A DNA stretch of 64,000 bases, taken from Micractinium sp. NFX-FRZ (lineage: Eukaryota; Chlorophyta; Trebouxiophyceae; Chlorellales; Chlorellaceae). Each line of letters starts with the position of its first letter. Positions within the stretch are counted from its first letter, which is position 1. The notes beneath the pieces were generated by a model. That model ran no database searches. It was not told the origin of the DNA and was given only the letters and a program-made list of their open reading frames with translations. Both the position numbers and the translations under genes were made by a program. The stretch covers positions 62,001 through 126,000 of the forward strand of contig JAPTJF010000104.1 in the NCBI GenBank assembly GCA_029339195.1. Reading direction: 5' to 3'. This document shows positions 10,571-23,760 of the stretch, one piece after another.

Positions 10571-11865
10571 ATGTCGGCGCTGGCTCTCCTTTTGCTCAGT
10601 TTAGGCGCGGTTTTGCTCACGGCCGACGGGTGAGTAGCCCTGCAACCTCGGCCTGTCTCGATCGACTGCCGATTGAGCGGATGCTTTGCCATTGCTCGGC
10701 GAGCTTGCTGAGATCCGCCGACGCGCTTTGCCACACGCGCCCGTACAGTGAGCCGGGCCAACTGCCTCTTCTTTCTGACTTGTGCAGGGTGCACGCTCTT
10801 GCCGACCAGCATCAGCGAGCGGGGACGCAGCGGCATGCAGCCAAGGCAGCAGCGGTTGCGTCGGCAGCGGCGGCAACGGTCACCAAGCAGCGGCGCGATG
10901 GGCCCCTGCTAACTTTGACAACGGCGGCGGCGGCACCAACAGCACCAGCACAGTCGCTGCCCCAGTGGGTGCGTACGCCTTACCTGCACACCCCAATCCA
11001 GAAGCAACAGCTGCGCGGCAACCTGCAAGCGGTGGCAGCATTAAATGCAAAGCAGCTGCAGCCGCAGCGGCGGGCAGACCTCGTCGTGTGGGGGGACAGC
11101 ATCACCGCCTTCCACCGCTACATCGACCCAGCCCCCTGGCAGGCGGCATTCGGCGACTGGAACGCCCTGCCCCTGGGCGTTTGGGGATCAATGGTGGAAG
11201 ATCTCGCCTTGCGAGTCATCCTGGGTGGCGAGCGCCCGGTGCAGCCACCCAGGTTTGCTGTCTTCCTCATCGGCATCAACAACCTGAATCAAGAGCTCAG
11301 CCGGCGGCGGCAGCCGCGGTCGTCGCCGCCCACGCAGCCTCTGGAGTGGCTGGTCAGATGGACCAAGGCGCAGTGGCCAGAGATGAAGGTGAGGAGGGCG
11401 GCGGGTCAGCTTGAGGCCGGGGTGGGTGGAGCACAGATGTAAGCGTCTGTCTGTGTGTGTGGAGCAAGGGGCACAGGCCAGCAGTGGACGGGCGGGGCAG
11501 AGGGGTGAGCAAAAACCGGAAGTGGCAAGCATGGCGGCAGACTGTGGTTGCCCTTGCTCGCTGACGTGGTGGCAGCGCCTGGCAGCGCCTGGTGACACCC
11601 TGCCCCTGGCCTCCCACATCACTGCTGCGCACCCCCACGTCCCCATGCTCAGGTAGCTGTGATGGCGCTGCTGCCAAATGCCTTCATTGACGTGGCCGGC
11701 ACCAACAGGCAGTACGCTGAGCTGGCACAGCGCCAGGGCGCGCGTTTCATCAGCTGCGGCCAGGACCTGAATCCCCACGACCGGCTGCTCTACTCAGATG
11801 GGATACACCCCACAGCAGCGGGCCAGATGCAGGTGCTGAGCTGCCTGCGCGCTGCGCTGCAGTAG
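10571..11865 (+). CDS. secreted SGNH/GDSL-type hydrolase
   Basis: Exons 10571-10629, 10788-11388, 11653-11865; 290 residues. Exon 1 encodes a clear secretory signal (MSALALLLLSLGAVLLTADG); it ends in a GTGAGT donor and joins in phase with the main exon. After a low-complexity spacer, the SGNH blocks appear in order: VVWGDSITAF (block I, nucleophile Ser about residue 123), GVWGSM (block II Gly), IGINNLNQ (block III Asn) and DGIHPTAAGQ (block V Asp about 269, His about 272). It should hydrolyse an ester or glycosyl-ester in the secretory route or cell wall; substrate unknown. A longer unspliced reading through 10546 is possible but gives no signal peptide. Confidence 0.87.
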
Positions 11866-12234
11866 CAGCACGGCAAGCGAGGATGTGTATGACTTTTTAT
11901 GAATGCGCTGTGCCAACACACAGCATTTGGCTTGCGCACAAGTTTTGGTTCGCCCTGTTGAACGTGACGAGCGCTTTCTGACAACATGTTCTTTCAACCT
12001 GCACTTCCCTTTATCTATGCCTTGACCCCTGATCCTCTTTCAAGCTGCATCCATACCTTTGTGCATGAACTTAAACCCCAGCTCGGTTCCCTGTCTGAAG
12101 AGGTGTGGCAGATACAGCAGTGCGTCATGTGTGTGTGTGAATCAGGTGTTGAAGGTACAGGGGTACAGTCGTGTGGGTGAGTGCGGCCGCATGCCAGCAG
12201 CAGCAGCAATGTGGTTTACAGCTGCTGCCACCGC
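11866..12234. other. convergent 3' regions of SGNH hydrolase and SMC4
   Basis: A TTACA at 12216-12220 (TGTAA on the minus strand) lies only 15 bases after the SMC4 stop codon and may be its poly(A) signal. No gene seen. Confidence 0.5.
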
Positions 12235-15200
12235 TCACGCAGTGGCCAGTGCGGGCGGCCGCTGCTCCTGATCCACCCCCGCCGCTGCCGCCGCGGCAGC
12301 GGGAGCACCGCACTGCTGCTGCTTCTGCGCTGCTGCCGCACGTGCAGCCGCTGCGCCCACGGCAAACTGGTGGGGGTTGATGGCCACGCTCTTGGTGGCG
12401 TTGTCGGTCTGCAGGCGGGGAGAGGATCCAGGGAGGGGAGGCGCGGTGGTGGGGTGAGGGGAGGGCAGGGTGGGAGCCAGGTAGCTGCTAGTACAGAGGT
12501 CGCACGCTAGCACAGGTGCTGCCACCGCACACATGTTCTTGCACCACGCGCCCGCCCAGAACTTCACTTCCACACCGCGCCCGCCCAGAACTTCACTTCC
12601 ACACCGCGCCCGCCCTGTAGGTGCCCCCCCCTGATGCGACACCACCCCTGTCATGACAACAGGTCCCCCCAGCCCACCTTGTAGATGCCCACCAGCCGGT
12701 CTGCCAGCTCAAACATGTTGTTGCGCAGGCTGATGATGACAAACTGAGCGTTCTTGGTGCGGTCCTTGATGTAGTTGCCCACGATGGACACGTTCTTGAA
12801 GTCTGCACAGGCCAGGGGGGAGGGGAGGGGAGGGGAGGGGGCAAGGGAGGAGGGTTGTTGCAGGGGGCAGGGGCCAGTGTGCTGAGCGAGAGCGTGGGCG
12901 GGCGGGCAACCAGGCCTGCAAGCAGTCGGGCATGTGATGTGTGTGACCTTTCCGGCTGGGAGGCAGGCAGGGAGGTGAGCGGGCACAGCCATGCCGCCGC
13001 TGCCGGCTCAGCGCGAGCTCAGCCACGGCCACAAAAGCCCCGCGCACCCAGCGCCGCGTCGATTTCGTCCATGACGTAGAGCGGGGTGGGCTTGAAGTGG
13101 TGCAGTGCAAATACGAGGGAGAGGGAGGACAGCGTCTTCTCCCCCCCCGACAGGTTGGCAATGTTCTTCCAGCTCTTCTTGGGCGGGCGCACGCTGAACA
13201 GGATGCCCTCTGCGGTGGTAAAAGTGGTGGCGTGGGTAGGGGCGGCGAGTGCAGGCAGGGTGGGATGGATGGATGAGGAGTTGAGCCGGCGGGCTGTGCT
13301 GGGCTGCGCCGCACAGCAGGGCAGGGCAGGGCTCTGGCTGGCAGCGCGGCTGCTGCCTGGCTCCTCCCCTCGCCTGCCCTGCCGCCCACGATCACAGTGC
13401 ACTGCTGCCTGCCCAACTGCTGCTGCTGCACGGTATAACGTTCACTGCCATGGCACAGACCCCCACGGGGCGCCACCACCAGGCAGGCACCCACCCTTCG
13501 TTGCACTCTCCCACCCACTGAGCCACCCCAGCTACCTGCAAAGGGGTCCAGGCTGTCCACCAGCTCCAGCTCAGCATCACCGCCTTGGGTGATCATCTGC
13601 AGCCAGGGGCAGTGGCAGGAACAGAGTGCCAGAGGGAGTAAAAAGGCCGCTTGTTGTGAAGCCGTGCCTTTGCTGCACCCAGCCATGAACTCCTCCCCCC
13701 CGCTGCACAACCATCTGCATCCTGTCACCCCACATTCAACGCTTCCCATGCACCCACCCACCCCCACCTGGTACATCTCCTTGAGCTTCAGCCCGATGAT
13801 GTTGAAGCCCGACATGAACTCGTCCAGCCGCTTCTTGCGCAGCTCCTCGTGCGCGGTGCGCACCTGTGACCAGGGCGGGCAGCAGGGGCAGGGACACGGC
13901 CAACCAGTCGGTCAGTTGGTCGGAGGCAGGACATGCATGGCCGTCGGCCAGGCAGCCAGACAGTCAGGGCAGGGCCGAAAGGGGCCAGCAGGAGAGACCT
14001 GGGGTAAGTAACTTGGTGTGGGCGGCCGCAGAGGGCAGCACACATATGTTGCAGTGGATGCACGCCGCACGGATGCACCGACAGCTGGCCGCGCCTGGCT
14101 GCCTGCAGGGGCAGCGCCTCCCCAGTACCGGGCAAAGGATTATGCCCAATGCCCCCCATCCAACGCCCGCCGAACAGCCTCAGCCTCACCTCGTCGCGCT
14201 GCGCCGTCGCCCTCTCCAGGTCCCTGCTGCGCTCCGCGTACTCGTCGTCCTTGGCCCGCCACTTGGCAATCGCCTCCACATCCACGTCCATGGCACGCAT
14301 CTGAATGGGACAGGGGGGCGGCGTCAGGCTGAGTCAAGGTCGAGTAAAGAAGCTGCAGTGTGCCCAAGCACTTTGCCCGATTGCCTTTGGGGAAGTGGCG
14401 TACTGGGGGGAGGGAAGGCAGGCGACGAGGCAGCGGCAGTGGGAGCCTGCAGACACTCACCGACTGCGTGCATGTGGGCGGCATCAACCAAGCAGCCCAC
14501 ATGCACCAGACGTGAGCCAATCAACATGCGCTAGCCCCATGCACTAGAAGTTAGCCAATGGACATGTGGGGAGTGCCAAACATGGGGTTGCCATGGCATT
14601 GCACCTCCCTCCCTTGGTTTCCCCTTGCCATCCCCTCGCCTGCCCCCTCCCCCACGCCTACACCTCCAGCACCACGGCCTCACCTCCTCCTCCAGCATGG
14701 TGATGCGGTACTGTACCTCCCTCTCGTCGTTCTCCCGCGCCCCCAGCTGCTCGGCCGTCAGGGGCACCGGCTCCTTGCCTGCAGGCACAGGCAGGGCAGG
14801 CAGGCGCAGGCTGAGTGGTGGACAATGCAAGGAGCAGGCGGGGAGTGCCGCACATGGTGCCTTCACGTGTTGGGCCTGCACGTAGCCCTGTCCACGCAAG
14901 GCACCACACCCGCCTTGCCAGCCCTGCTGACTACAATCCGCGCACCAACCCCATCGCGCCCCCCGCTCACCGTCGGCCTCGAGAATCTTCTGGGCCACCT
15001 CCGCCGCATTCTTGGCCCACAGCTTCATCTTGCCCCGCTCATCCTTGTGGTTGGCGCGCTGCACCTCCAGCTGGTTCTGGATCTCCACCTCCACCTGGCG
15101 GATGGTGGCCACCTGCACAGCAGGCACAGCAGCAGGCGCTGCGGGAGCGGTGATCAAAGCGGGAACAAGAGGAAGCCAGGCAGTGTGTGTATGCGCGGGC

Positions 15201-18200
15201 GCCGCAGGCGGGGCAAGCTTGAGGCCCACACGCCCACGCACTGGCAGCAAGCTGCCACATCCTCGCCTCACCCCACGCCCCCTGCTCCCCACGTTGTTAA
15301 CCTAGCCCCCACCCCAGCCCACCTCCCCTTCTTCCGCTCATAGTGCCTTGGCTCCACGCATCAGCACACACCTCCTCCACTTTCACACCCAGACCTGCCC
15401 AATCTTCACCTTCTTCCCCACCCCACCCTGCTCCCCCACCCCCCCACCTGGTCCTTCTTCTGCTCAAAATCTGCCTTGATGGCCAGCATCTCCACCTCCT
15501 TCTCCGCCAGCTCAGCCTTGGTGCGCTCCACCGCCGCCAGCACCTGGAATGCAGCGTCCTCCAGCTTCTTGAACTCCTGTGGGAAACCCAGTTGTCGTTT
15601 GGAGTGTTCAGTGACACCGTGGATGAAGGCAGTACAGAAGGAAGCTGCTCCACCCACCAGCCCTCACCTGCACCGCCAATCACCCATCCCTCTTCTCCCA
15701 TTCCGGCCCACCCCTCAGCCCATAACTCCACCCGACTGTACCATCAAACACCCATCCCTCCCCCCTTTGCACCCAACCCTCACCCCACCCCAGCTACTCA
15801 CCTGCATCGACTGCTGCTGCTGCGCCGCCAGCTTCTCCCGCTCTGCCTCTGCCTTGGCCACCTCCTTGCGCAGCTTGTCCAGCTGCTTCTGGGCAGTGGA
15901 TGCCTGCACGCCCTTCTTGGTGGCGTCGCTCTCGCAGGTGGTGATGTCCTGCAGGGGATGGTGGGAAGGACCGGAAAGGGTGTGTGGTTGGGCAGGGGGA
16001 GGCACAGCGGGGACGGCATGGCAGGGGGGCAGCAACAGGGGGTGCAAAAGGAGGGGCGGGGAAGCCAAGGAGACAGACAGTGGGCAGGCAGGGCAGGTGG
16101 GCAGGTGGGCCAGGCAGCAGGTTGGGGCATGATGGTGCATGCGCCTCTCTTCTCCTTCCACACCTCCCTGCAATCTTCACCCACACCCCATGCTGCACGT
16201 CCCTTTTGCCAAACCCCTGCCGCTGCTCACACCAAGTGATCTCCACCCCGCTCCCCTCACTGCCTCCCTTCACCGCACCTCCTGCAGCTTCTCGCACAGC
16301 GCCCGCTGCTTGCGCAGCCGCTCGCCGCCCGCGCCGTCAATCTGCGCCTGCAGCGCCTCAGCCCGCTGCACCAGCCCCTCCGACTTCTTCTGCAGCCCAG
16401 CCAGTGCCTTCTCCTCCCGGCTAATCTCCCCAGCCAGCGCCTTGAGGCGGGCAGCGTCCTCGCCGCTGGCACGCGTCGCTGCCTCCAGCTCGCCCAGCCG
16501 CTGCTGCAGGTCGGCAGCGGTGGCCAGCGCGGCCTCCGCCTCCATGCGCGCCTGCAGGGGGAGAGTGCAGGAGGGGTGGGGTGTGGGGCAAAAGTGACGC
16601 GAGCAGGGGTGTGTGGCCAGCAGCCATGCCCCGCAAGTGCCATCCAGCCGCACGAACTCTGCACCCGGTACGCTGCCATGCTCTGCCTGCCCTGCCGAGT
16701 GCACATCGTTGCTGCACCGCAGCCCGGTAACCTGTCAGCGCCACGCCACCCCTCGCCATCCACCTGTGTCCCCACCCCGCCTCCTCCCCACATGCTTCGC
16801 CCCAACCCAGCTTCTCCTCCTCCCTCTCACCTTGGGGATGGCCGTCTCCAGGTCTCCCAGCATGCGCTCAGCGTTCTTGGCATCAGCAGAGGCATCCGAC
16901 AGCGCCGCCCGCGCCTCCCGCAGCGCCTCCTGGCTGCCCTGCAGCTCCGCCTCTGCCGCCTGCAGCTCCACCGCGGCGGCGCGCGAGTCCACGCTGCGGG
17001 GGGCCTCCTTGCCGATGCACATGCGGCCGCCGCGGGGCTTGCCGCCGCCGCCGGTCATGGTGCCCGACTCGTTGATCATCTCGCCCTGCAGAGGAGCGGG
17101 AGGAGTACGGGGCAGAGTGAATAGAAGCTTGGAGGATAGAGGCTGAGGGGGTGATTTTTGGTGATGAGAGGTAGCGCAGGAAGGGCAGGGGACAAGGGAG
17201 CATGAGCCGCAAGCCAACCCGATGCACTCCCCAATCCCACCTTGCTGCCTGCCCCAGGTCCTCTGCCACCCCACCTTTGCGCCCCACCCCCAACCTCATA
17301 CACGCCTACCTTGACCGTGACGACGCGGCGCCAGCGGCGGTCCTGGCCGTATGCGATGCGCGACGCCTGCTCCAGGTCCTCCGCCACCACGGTGTCGCGC
17401 ATGGCGTAGTAGAAGGCGAGGCGCAGGGACTCGTTGGGGCACTTGACCAGGTCGAACAGGCGCTTGACACCTGAGGCAGCCAATGGGGGAGCAAATAAGC
17501 GAGAGTTGGGTGCGTGACTGTAGGTGTGCGGGGGAGGCTTCACAAGTGCTGCATGCCTGCAGCAAAGCAGCAGGGGTGGGTGCATGCCGGGACAGGGACT
17601 GCCTTAGCCCCCCGCCCCGCCCTACCCAGCCTCGCCTCAAGCTCCTGCCCACGCCGCCCCAGCCTCGCTACCAGCCCCACTCCCACCCCCGCCCCCTTGC
17701 CCACCCACTCACCCTCCGGCGGCTGCTTCTTCTCCGCAGCGGCGCGCGCCAGGTTCTGCTGCTTCTCCAGGATGAGGAAGGTGGCCACGCCCAGCTGGCG
17801 CTGACGCAGCAGCTCCACGCAGCGCTGGGCTGCCGAGGTGGTCTCCACCACAATGTAGTCCAGGGCGGGGCAAGAGGTGGAGACGGCGATGTCGTACTCG
17901 CGGGCAATGGCGCCCAGGTCGCCTGGGGGTGGGAACAAAGAGAGAGGTTTGCAGAGACAGCAAGTGAGGGGAGGGGGAGTAAGGAACGCAAGGAGCTTTG
18001 GTGCAGCCAGACACGAGAAGAAGGGGATACACACTGCTACATGAGACGGCGGCCACGGGTGGCTCTGTGGGGACAGGCAGGCAGGCCAACCCAGCAATGG
18101 CAACATTGTGTCCGAGGCGCTTGCCCCAGCCCACCCATGCAGCCGTGAAGCCCACTCCCACCTTCTCCCACCCCGCCTCAGCCCCGCTGCCCACTCACCC

Positions 18201-21200
18201 AGCCGTCCGTGGATGCCCTCAATCTCCTCCCGCTGCCGCGCCTCCATCAGCGCCTTCACCACCGCGCCCTGCGACGCCTGGCTGTTGATGTCGGCGCGCC
18301 GCTGCTCCACGCGCCCCCGCACCTCCCGCAGCGAGGCCTCCAGCTGCTGCACTTGGGCGCCCGCCGCGGCCTCGGCTGCCCGTGCCTTCTCTGCCTGCCG
18401 CCTGCGGGACAGCAGCGAGCACGGGTGCGGCGGTGTCAAGCGCGGCCGTGTTGGTTTGAAGCAGCACCACACAGGGAGCATGCACACACGTTGGCTGCAG
18501 CAGTAAACACTGTGGATGAGGGCGTCTGGACATCAGTGGTCAGCCCTCCATACAGCCCCCAAGCCAGCCTCCGCTGCCTACCCTATGACATAGCAAACTG
18601 CTGCTCCTCGGTGCCCCACGGCTGCTGTGCACTCCCCCATGCTCCCAGCCACCCCTTTGCTGCCCCCCACCTGTACTTGTCCACCGCCGCCTCCATCTCC
18701 TTGATCTGCCCGCCCTTGTTGCGCGCCGTCTCCTGAGCTGCCCGCAGCGACACCTGCGCGTCCTCAAACCGCTGCTTTGCGTCCTCCTGCTGCTTGATCA
18801 GCAGCCCACGCTCCGAGGCCGCCACATCAATCCGCGACTGCACCTCCTTCATCTGAGCCTCCCACGGCGCCAGCTCAGCCTTCACGCCCTCCAGCTGTGC
18901 ACGGTACCCCTCCACCTCCCCGCGGATGCCCTCCTCCAGCGCTTGCCGCACCTGGGAGGCGGGCAGGCAGGAGCAGGAGGGACAGGCGGGGGTGAGTGCT
19001 ACAGTGCAAAGCAGAGCAGCGCTGTGTGCCTGTGTGCTTATGGGCACGCCTGCACTTGGGGCTCAGCTGGCACAGCACATGCCCCGCCACATGCCAACCA
19101 AAAGCTACCATTCATCACCCAACAAGCCAGGCAGGCAGCGTCTTGCCCAGCTACCACCTGCCTCCAGCAGCATGTCCCATGTTCCCCTCCCTCTACCCTG
19201 CGCCTGCCACCCCACCCAGCAGCACACGCTTCCTCCCCCCTGACCTTTACTCGGCTGCTGCTCTACGTCAGCCGCACACCCGCGCTCTTCCTCTGACCCA
19301 CCTCCCTGCACTGTACCCCCACCCCCTGCCCCGCCGCACCTCCAGGGCCTTGGCCAGCTGCTGCTCCAGGTCTGCCACGCGCGCCTGCAGCGCCGGCGCC
19401 TCCTCCGCCAGCCGCTGCACCTCCTTCTCCAGCTCCTCCACCTTGGCGCCATCCTTGCCTGCCTTGTCCTCCAGCTTCTTCAGCTTGGCCTTCAGGTGCT
19501 TCAGGTCCTCCCTGTGCGTGTGTGACAAAAGGGGAAAGAGATAAGTGGCAGAGGCAGGCGTGGCGGGCAGGCAAGCAGCCGTGGACAGGCTGGCAGGTAT
19601 CTTTGTGCGGAGAGGCACTGCGCAGGCTTGCTGTGCAGCAGGCCAGGCCCCAACTGTTGCAGGCCCCCGCCCATTGCAAGCCCTTCCTCGCAGGCAGGCA
19701 GTACACCCGATCCTTGCCCACCTGTACTTGATGTCTTTGCGCTCAAATTCCTTGAACTCGGCAGTCGCCTGCTCCAGCTCCTTCACGATGCTCTGGTACT
19801 CGCCATCCACCGCCTTGAACCTGCAGAGGGGGGCCAGGCGCAAGTGCAGAGGGTTGGGTGTGGCAGGGCAGGGAAGTAGGACGCACAAGGCAGAGGGCAG
19901 GGCAGGGTGGGGGACATCAAGACGAGGGTGTGCCAGGCGCACGCTGGTAGGGATGGTTGGTCAAGGCTGACTGACCGCAGTAAGCCGGGGGTTGCAGCAG
20001 AGGCCTGCCTGCCCGCATAGTCCTCAAAGCACGGCCCGACACTACTGCACCCCACCCTGCTTATGCTACAAACCGCAGCACTGCTCACTCCCACTTTGAA
20101 GATCCCCGCCACAGCCCTGCATCCCAGCACTGCCACCCCACCCGATGCCCAGCCCAGCCCCAGCCCCACCTCTTGTCGTGTTCTTCGAGCACCACCTTGT
20201 ACTCCTTGTGCTTCTCGCTCTCGTGAGCCAGCCGCTCCTCCAGCCGCGCAAGGTTGGACTCAATCTTCTCCACGTTACCCTGCAGGCTCAGAAGAGGGGC
20301 GGGCACCAATGGAGGGAGGGAGGGAGGGAGGGTTTCAGGCAGGGCCAGGGCAGGCGAAAGTGCAGGACAGGCCAGGGCAGCGGGCGCCATGGTTGTGAGG
20401 TGGCAGGATTTGAGAGCAGAGCTAGAGGCGGTGCGGTGCACACGCTGCACGCACACTCAATGCAGGCCAAGGTGCACCGTGCCCCCACGTTGCATGCCCG
20501 CTCAGCGCCCCACTGTGCATGCTGTGCATGCACTCTCATCACCATGCGCGGCTTGCTGCCCCGAACAGGTCCTCCCTCCCTCCCGTGCCGCTCACCTTGG
20601 CCTTGGCAGCCACCACTTGCGCATACACGCTCTGCGCGCCCAGGCACTCCCGCTCCTTGGCCAGGTATGCCTCCGCTGCCGCCTTGTCCCCCGACAGCCT
20701 GTCGCGCTCCCCCTGCACAATCTTCACGCGCTTCACCATGCTCTGCCGGTCCTCGCTCAGCTTCTCCAGCCTGAGGCAGGGCGCAGGCGGGCGCAGGCGC
20801 GGGGCAGTACGTCAGGGTGCCAGCGGGTGAAGATGGTACCCAGGGCGGCAACCAGGACGGCAGGCTCTCCATCCCTCCACCCCAGCCTCTGCTCCCCGTT
20901 GGCGCTCTCCTCCACCTGCAACGTGTACATGTGCATGGCCGGTGACATCCAGGCTCCCCTCCCAATCCCTCCCTCCCTCTGCTTCCGCCCCCCATCCCCT
21001 CCCTCCTCCCCCTAACTCACTCCTTGGCGCTCTCCTCCAGCTGCGGTATGTACTTGTCGGTGCCGATGATGTCCTCCAGGTACTCCAGCAGCCCCGTCTC
21101 GTGCTCGCTCTGCCCCTTGGGCTTCATCATGCTGATCTGCTCCACCTCGCCCTGCAGGGGGGGGGTCAGCGGGGAGGGGAGGAGCAAGAGGGGGAAAATG

Positions 21201-23234
21201 TGGGGGCAGCGGGAGCGAAAGGGAGGGCAGGCAGAGGGATCGTGAATGGGCAAAGGAACCAGGCTGAGCCCTGGCATCCTGCGGTCACAGCAGTGCTGTG
21301 TTGCCTGCAGCTGTGTCATGCCAGCCACGCACATGCGCGCTAACCCTCCAACAGGCAGCAGCCACACCCTCGCCTCTGCTGCTCCCCTGTCCTTTATCAA
21401 GACTCCCTTACCCGGCCTGCAACTGCAGCTGCAGCCCACTACGCCAGCACCCAAGTGCCCACAAACCCTTGCACATTCACCTCCAGGAGGTGCAACCGGT
21501 TGTTGTCCAGGTCATCACCCTGTGCCCAGGCCCCCAACTCCAGGCCCCCAGCCATGCTGCCCCAACACACGCTCACGTCATGCCCACCTGCGCCCACCTG
21601 GAGGATGAGGAAGCGGTTGTTGTCCAGGTCCACGCCCTTGCCCTTGAGCAGCTCCGTCACCTGGGTGAAGCTGGACTTGCGGTCGTTGACGTAGTAGCTG
21701 CTGGTGTTGTCGCGGTGGGCGGTGCGGGAGATGACAAACTCGGAGTTGGGCACCACCTCGTGGCGCTCGTCGTCCTGGGGCACAGAGTTGGAGGAGAGAG
21801 GTGGGCAGTGGCTGGGCATGGTGGCAGAGAGATGGGAGTGTCTGGGCCGGCTGGGAACACGGCGCAGACAGCCAGGTTGGCAAATGTACGATGAAGGCAA
21901 GGGGTATGCCAAGCGCAGGGCAGGAAGAGGCAGCATGGACACAAAGCCACATGCAGGCAACGCGCTGCCAGCACCTGCAGCCCCTCCAACACTCCGCGGT
22001 AAACTGCTTGCCTGCCTGCCCACCGCCTACTGCACGGTTGCCCCTGCACCAACACTCTGCTGCCATCATGCAAGCCTGCACCCGCCCAACCCTCCTGATC
22101 AGCAGTGTCCACAAAGTCATCCATCCAACCTCCCCATTGCAAATCCCGAACGTATCTTTTCTCCCACAGGAGCCCCCGCCTCACCAGGTCCACAATCTCC
22201 TGGAAGTGCACCGACACACGCGCCATCTCCAGGTTGCGGTGGTGCGTGGAGTTGTGGATCAGCTCCGACACCTTGCTCAGCCGCAGCTGCTTGGCGCGCT
22301 TGCCAAACACAAAGAGCATGGCGTCGATGACGTTGGACTTGCCGCTGCCGTTGGGGCCCACCACAGAGGAGAAGCTCTGCGGGCAGGGTGGACGAGGGTG
22401 GCAGGAAGGTGAGGGAGGGTGCACGAGGGTGGGCGGGATTGTGAGGCAGGGGCAGAGGAGCAGTGGTAGCTTTAGCATGGGCCGGGCAGCAGAGGCAGTC
22501 GCCTGACCAAGGAGCAGCAGCACTCCAGCAAAGGAGCACCAGCAGTGTAGCAAAGGAACAGCAGCACAGTGGAGGCAGTCAACAAGGCAGCAAGAAACAC
22601 CGCCGCAGGGCACCGGGCACAACATGTGCAACAGCTGCAGGCTATAAGCTACTGCATGCTGGTCCTTGCTGGGATGCCAACACAGACGTGCACATTGGTA
22701 TGCGCAACCGCTGGTGCTGCCCCTGCACTGTCCATGCCGCTTGTACCCAACCAGAACGCAACTGGGACAGAGCTGACAGCACCAGCCAGTAGCAGTGCAC
22801 AGGTTCTAAGGGCATCTGCACCGCAGCACCAGCTCTCTAAACACGCAGGCTATGGCCTGGCTGCAGGCAGGTGCACCGACGGGAGCAGCGAGCGAGCACC
22901 CAGCACCCCACAGCCCCGGCCGCGCATACATTGATTGATGGCGGCGGCACACAGCAGCACAAGCCGGCATAGCAGCACCCAACACAGGCACTGCCGCAAC
23001 AGCGCAGGCAGCAGCAAGGGGGGAGCGAGCCTCCGCCAGCTGTCGCCGCTGCTTGCCCGCCTGTCGGCCCCCGTCTGTCGCCGCCGGCCCCCCCGCCTCC
23101 CGGCTCCCCGCCGCTGCGCCCACCTTGTGAAAGGGACCGATCCGCTGCTCCCCGGCATAGCTTTTGAAGTTCTCCAGCACCATGGAGGTGATAATGAGCC
23201 GGGGCGGCCCGTGCGCTTCAGCTGGCTCTTCCAT
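12235..23234 (-). CDS. SMC4: SMC4, condensin ATPase subunit
   Basis: Core ATPase of condensin; pairs with SMC2 to compact mitotic chromosomes. The 24 exons, 5' to 3' on the minus strand, are 23234-23124, 22376-22185, 21774-21598, 21151-21021, 20770-20596, 20279-20170, 19820-19722, 19511-19340, 18951-18671, 18401-18199, 17922-17713, 17470-17310, 17085-16831, 16551-16279, 15948-15802, 15576-15448, 15112-14971, 14778-14684, 14300-14190, 13863-13768, 13596-13536, 13209-13048, 12802-12678, 12408-12235; 1263 residues, normal for the family. N-terminus LIITSMVLENFKSYAGEQRI and Walker A GPNGSGKSNVIDAM identify SMC4 rather than other SMCs. Coiled coils flank a hinge (about residues 560-680, ESGTMTGGGGKPRGG). 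C-terminal LSGGEKT signature and Walker B LYVMDEIDAALD are intact. It ends in an Ala/Gln-rich tail. Two introns carry exon echoes. Confidence 0.98.
12548..12616. repeat. 29-base tandem repeat in last SMC4 intron
   Basis: A unit containing CCCAGAACTTCACTTCCACA occurs about 2.4 times head to tail in the intron between the last two SMC4 exons. Confidence 0.9.
20898..20950 (-). repeat. exon echo in SMC4 intron (copy of 21023-21074)
   Basis: About 52 bases, with one indel, copy the end of exon 4 into the following intron. On the minus strand the original reads KYIPQLEESAKE and the copy HMYTLQVEESANGE. Confidence 0.82.
21479..21527 (-). repeat. exon echo in SMC4 intron (copy of 21593-21640)
   Basis: A copy of the end of exon 3 and its donor, with 17 identical bases at its core. 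Original VDLDNNRFLILQV; copy DDLDNNRLHLLEV. Confidence 0.85.
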
Positions 23235-23760
23235 GGTCGCCAGGGCTGCCTCTCACACCATCACCCGCTACCCAGGGTGCCTGCAGGAGTGCAGGGCGCT
23301 TTGTGAGCAGCTTGCTCTTGAAATGCCGTGCTGGGCCTAGCAAAGCAGGGCGCAAGATGGCCATTGTGCAGGCCCCCTGTGCATCCCCTGACCAGTCTGC
23401 ATCCCTTCACAGGGCTGCCCGATTACCCGGGCCTTCGCACGGCTCTCCAGAGAACCCCGCCCCCGCGCCGCGCTTGTCTGCCGTGTCTGCCGGCTTTCCG
23501 CAGCTGCCTTGGCTGCTGGGCGACCGTGCATGCACCAATAGCGACACACAGATCCACAGTGAGTTGTCCAAGCAGCCTGAGGCGAGGGCGCGTCAATCGC
23601 ACTACTGGGGCTGCACTGCTGCTCTTGCCGTTAGTTGAGATGTGAAGTCCAGCTTAGATTGGCCAGTCGATACCAGGAAGCCGCATAAGCCTGGGGGAGG
23701 CGCAATCTGGTTGGCCGCTGGTGACAAGCTGGCCCAAGTCGCTCCTGTTGTCCCGCAGGC
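23235..23760. promoter_or_regulatory. divergent promoter region between SMC4 and GT49 gene
   Basis: 526 bases between two start codons on opposite strands. It must hold both core promoters and 5' UTRs. No TATA box or named element is evident. Confidence 0.6.
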
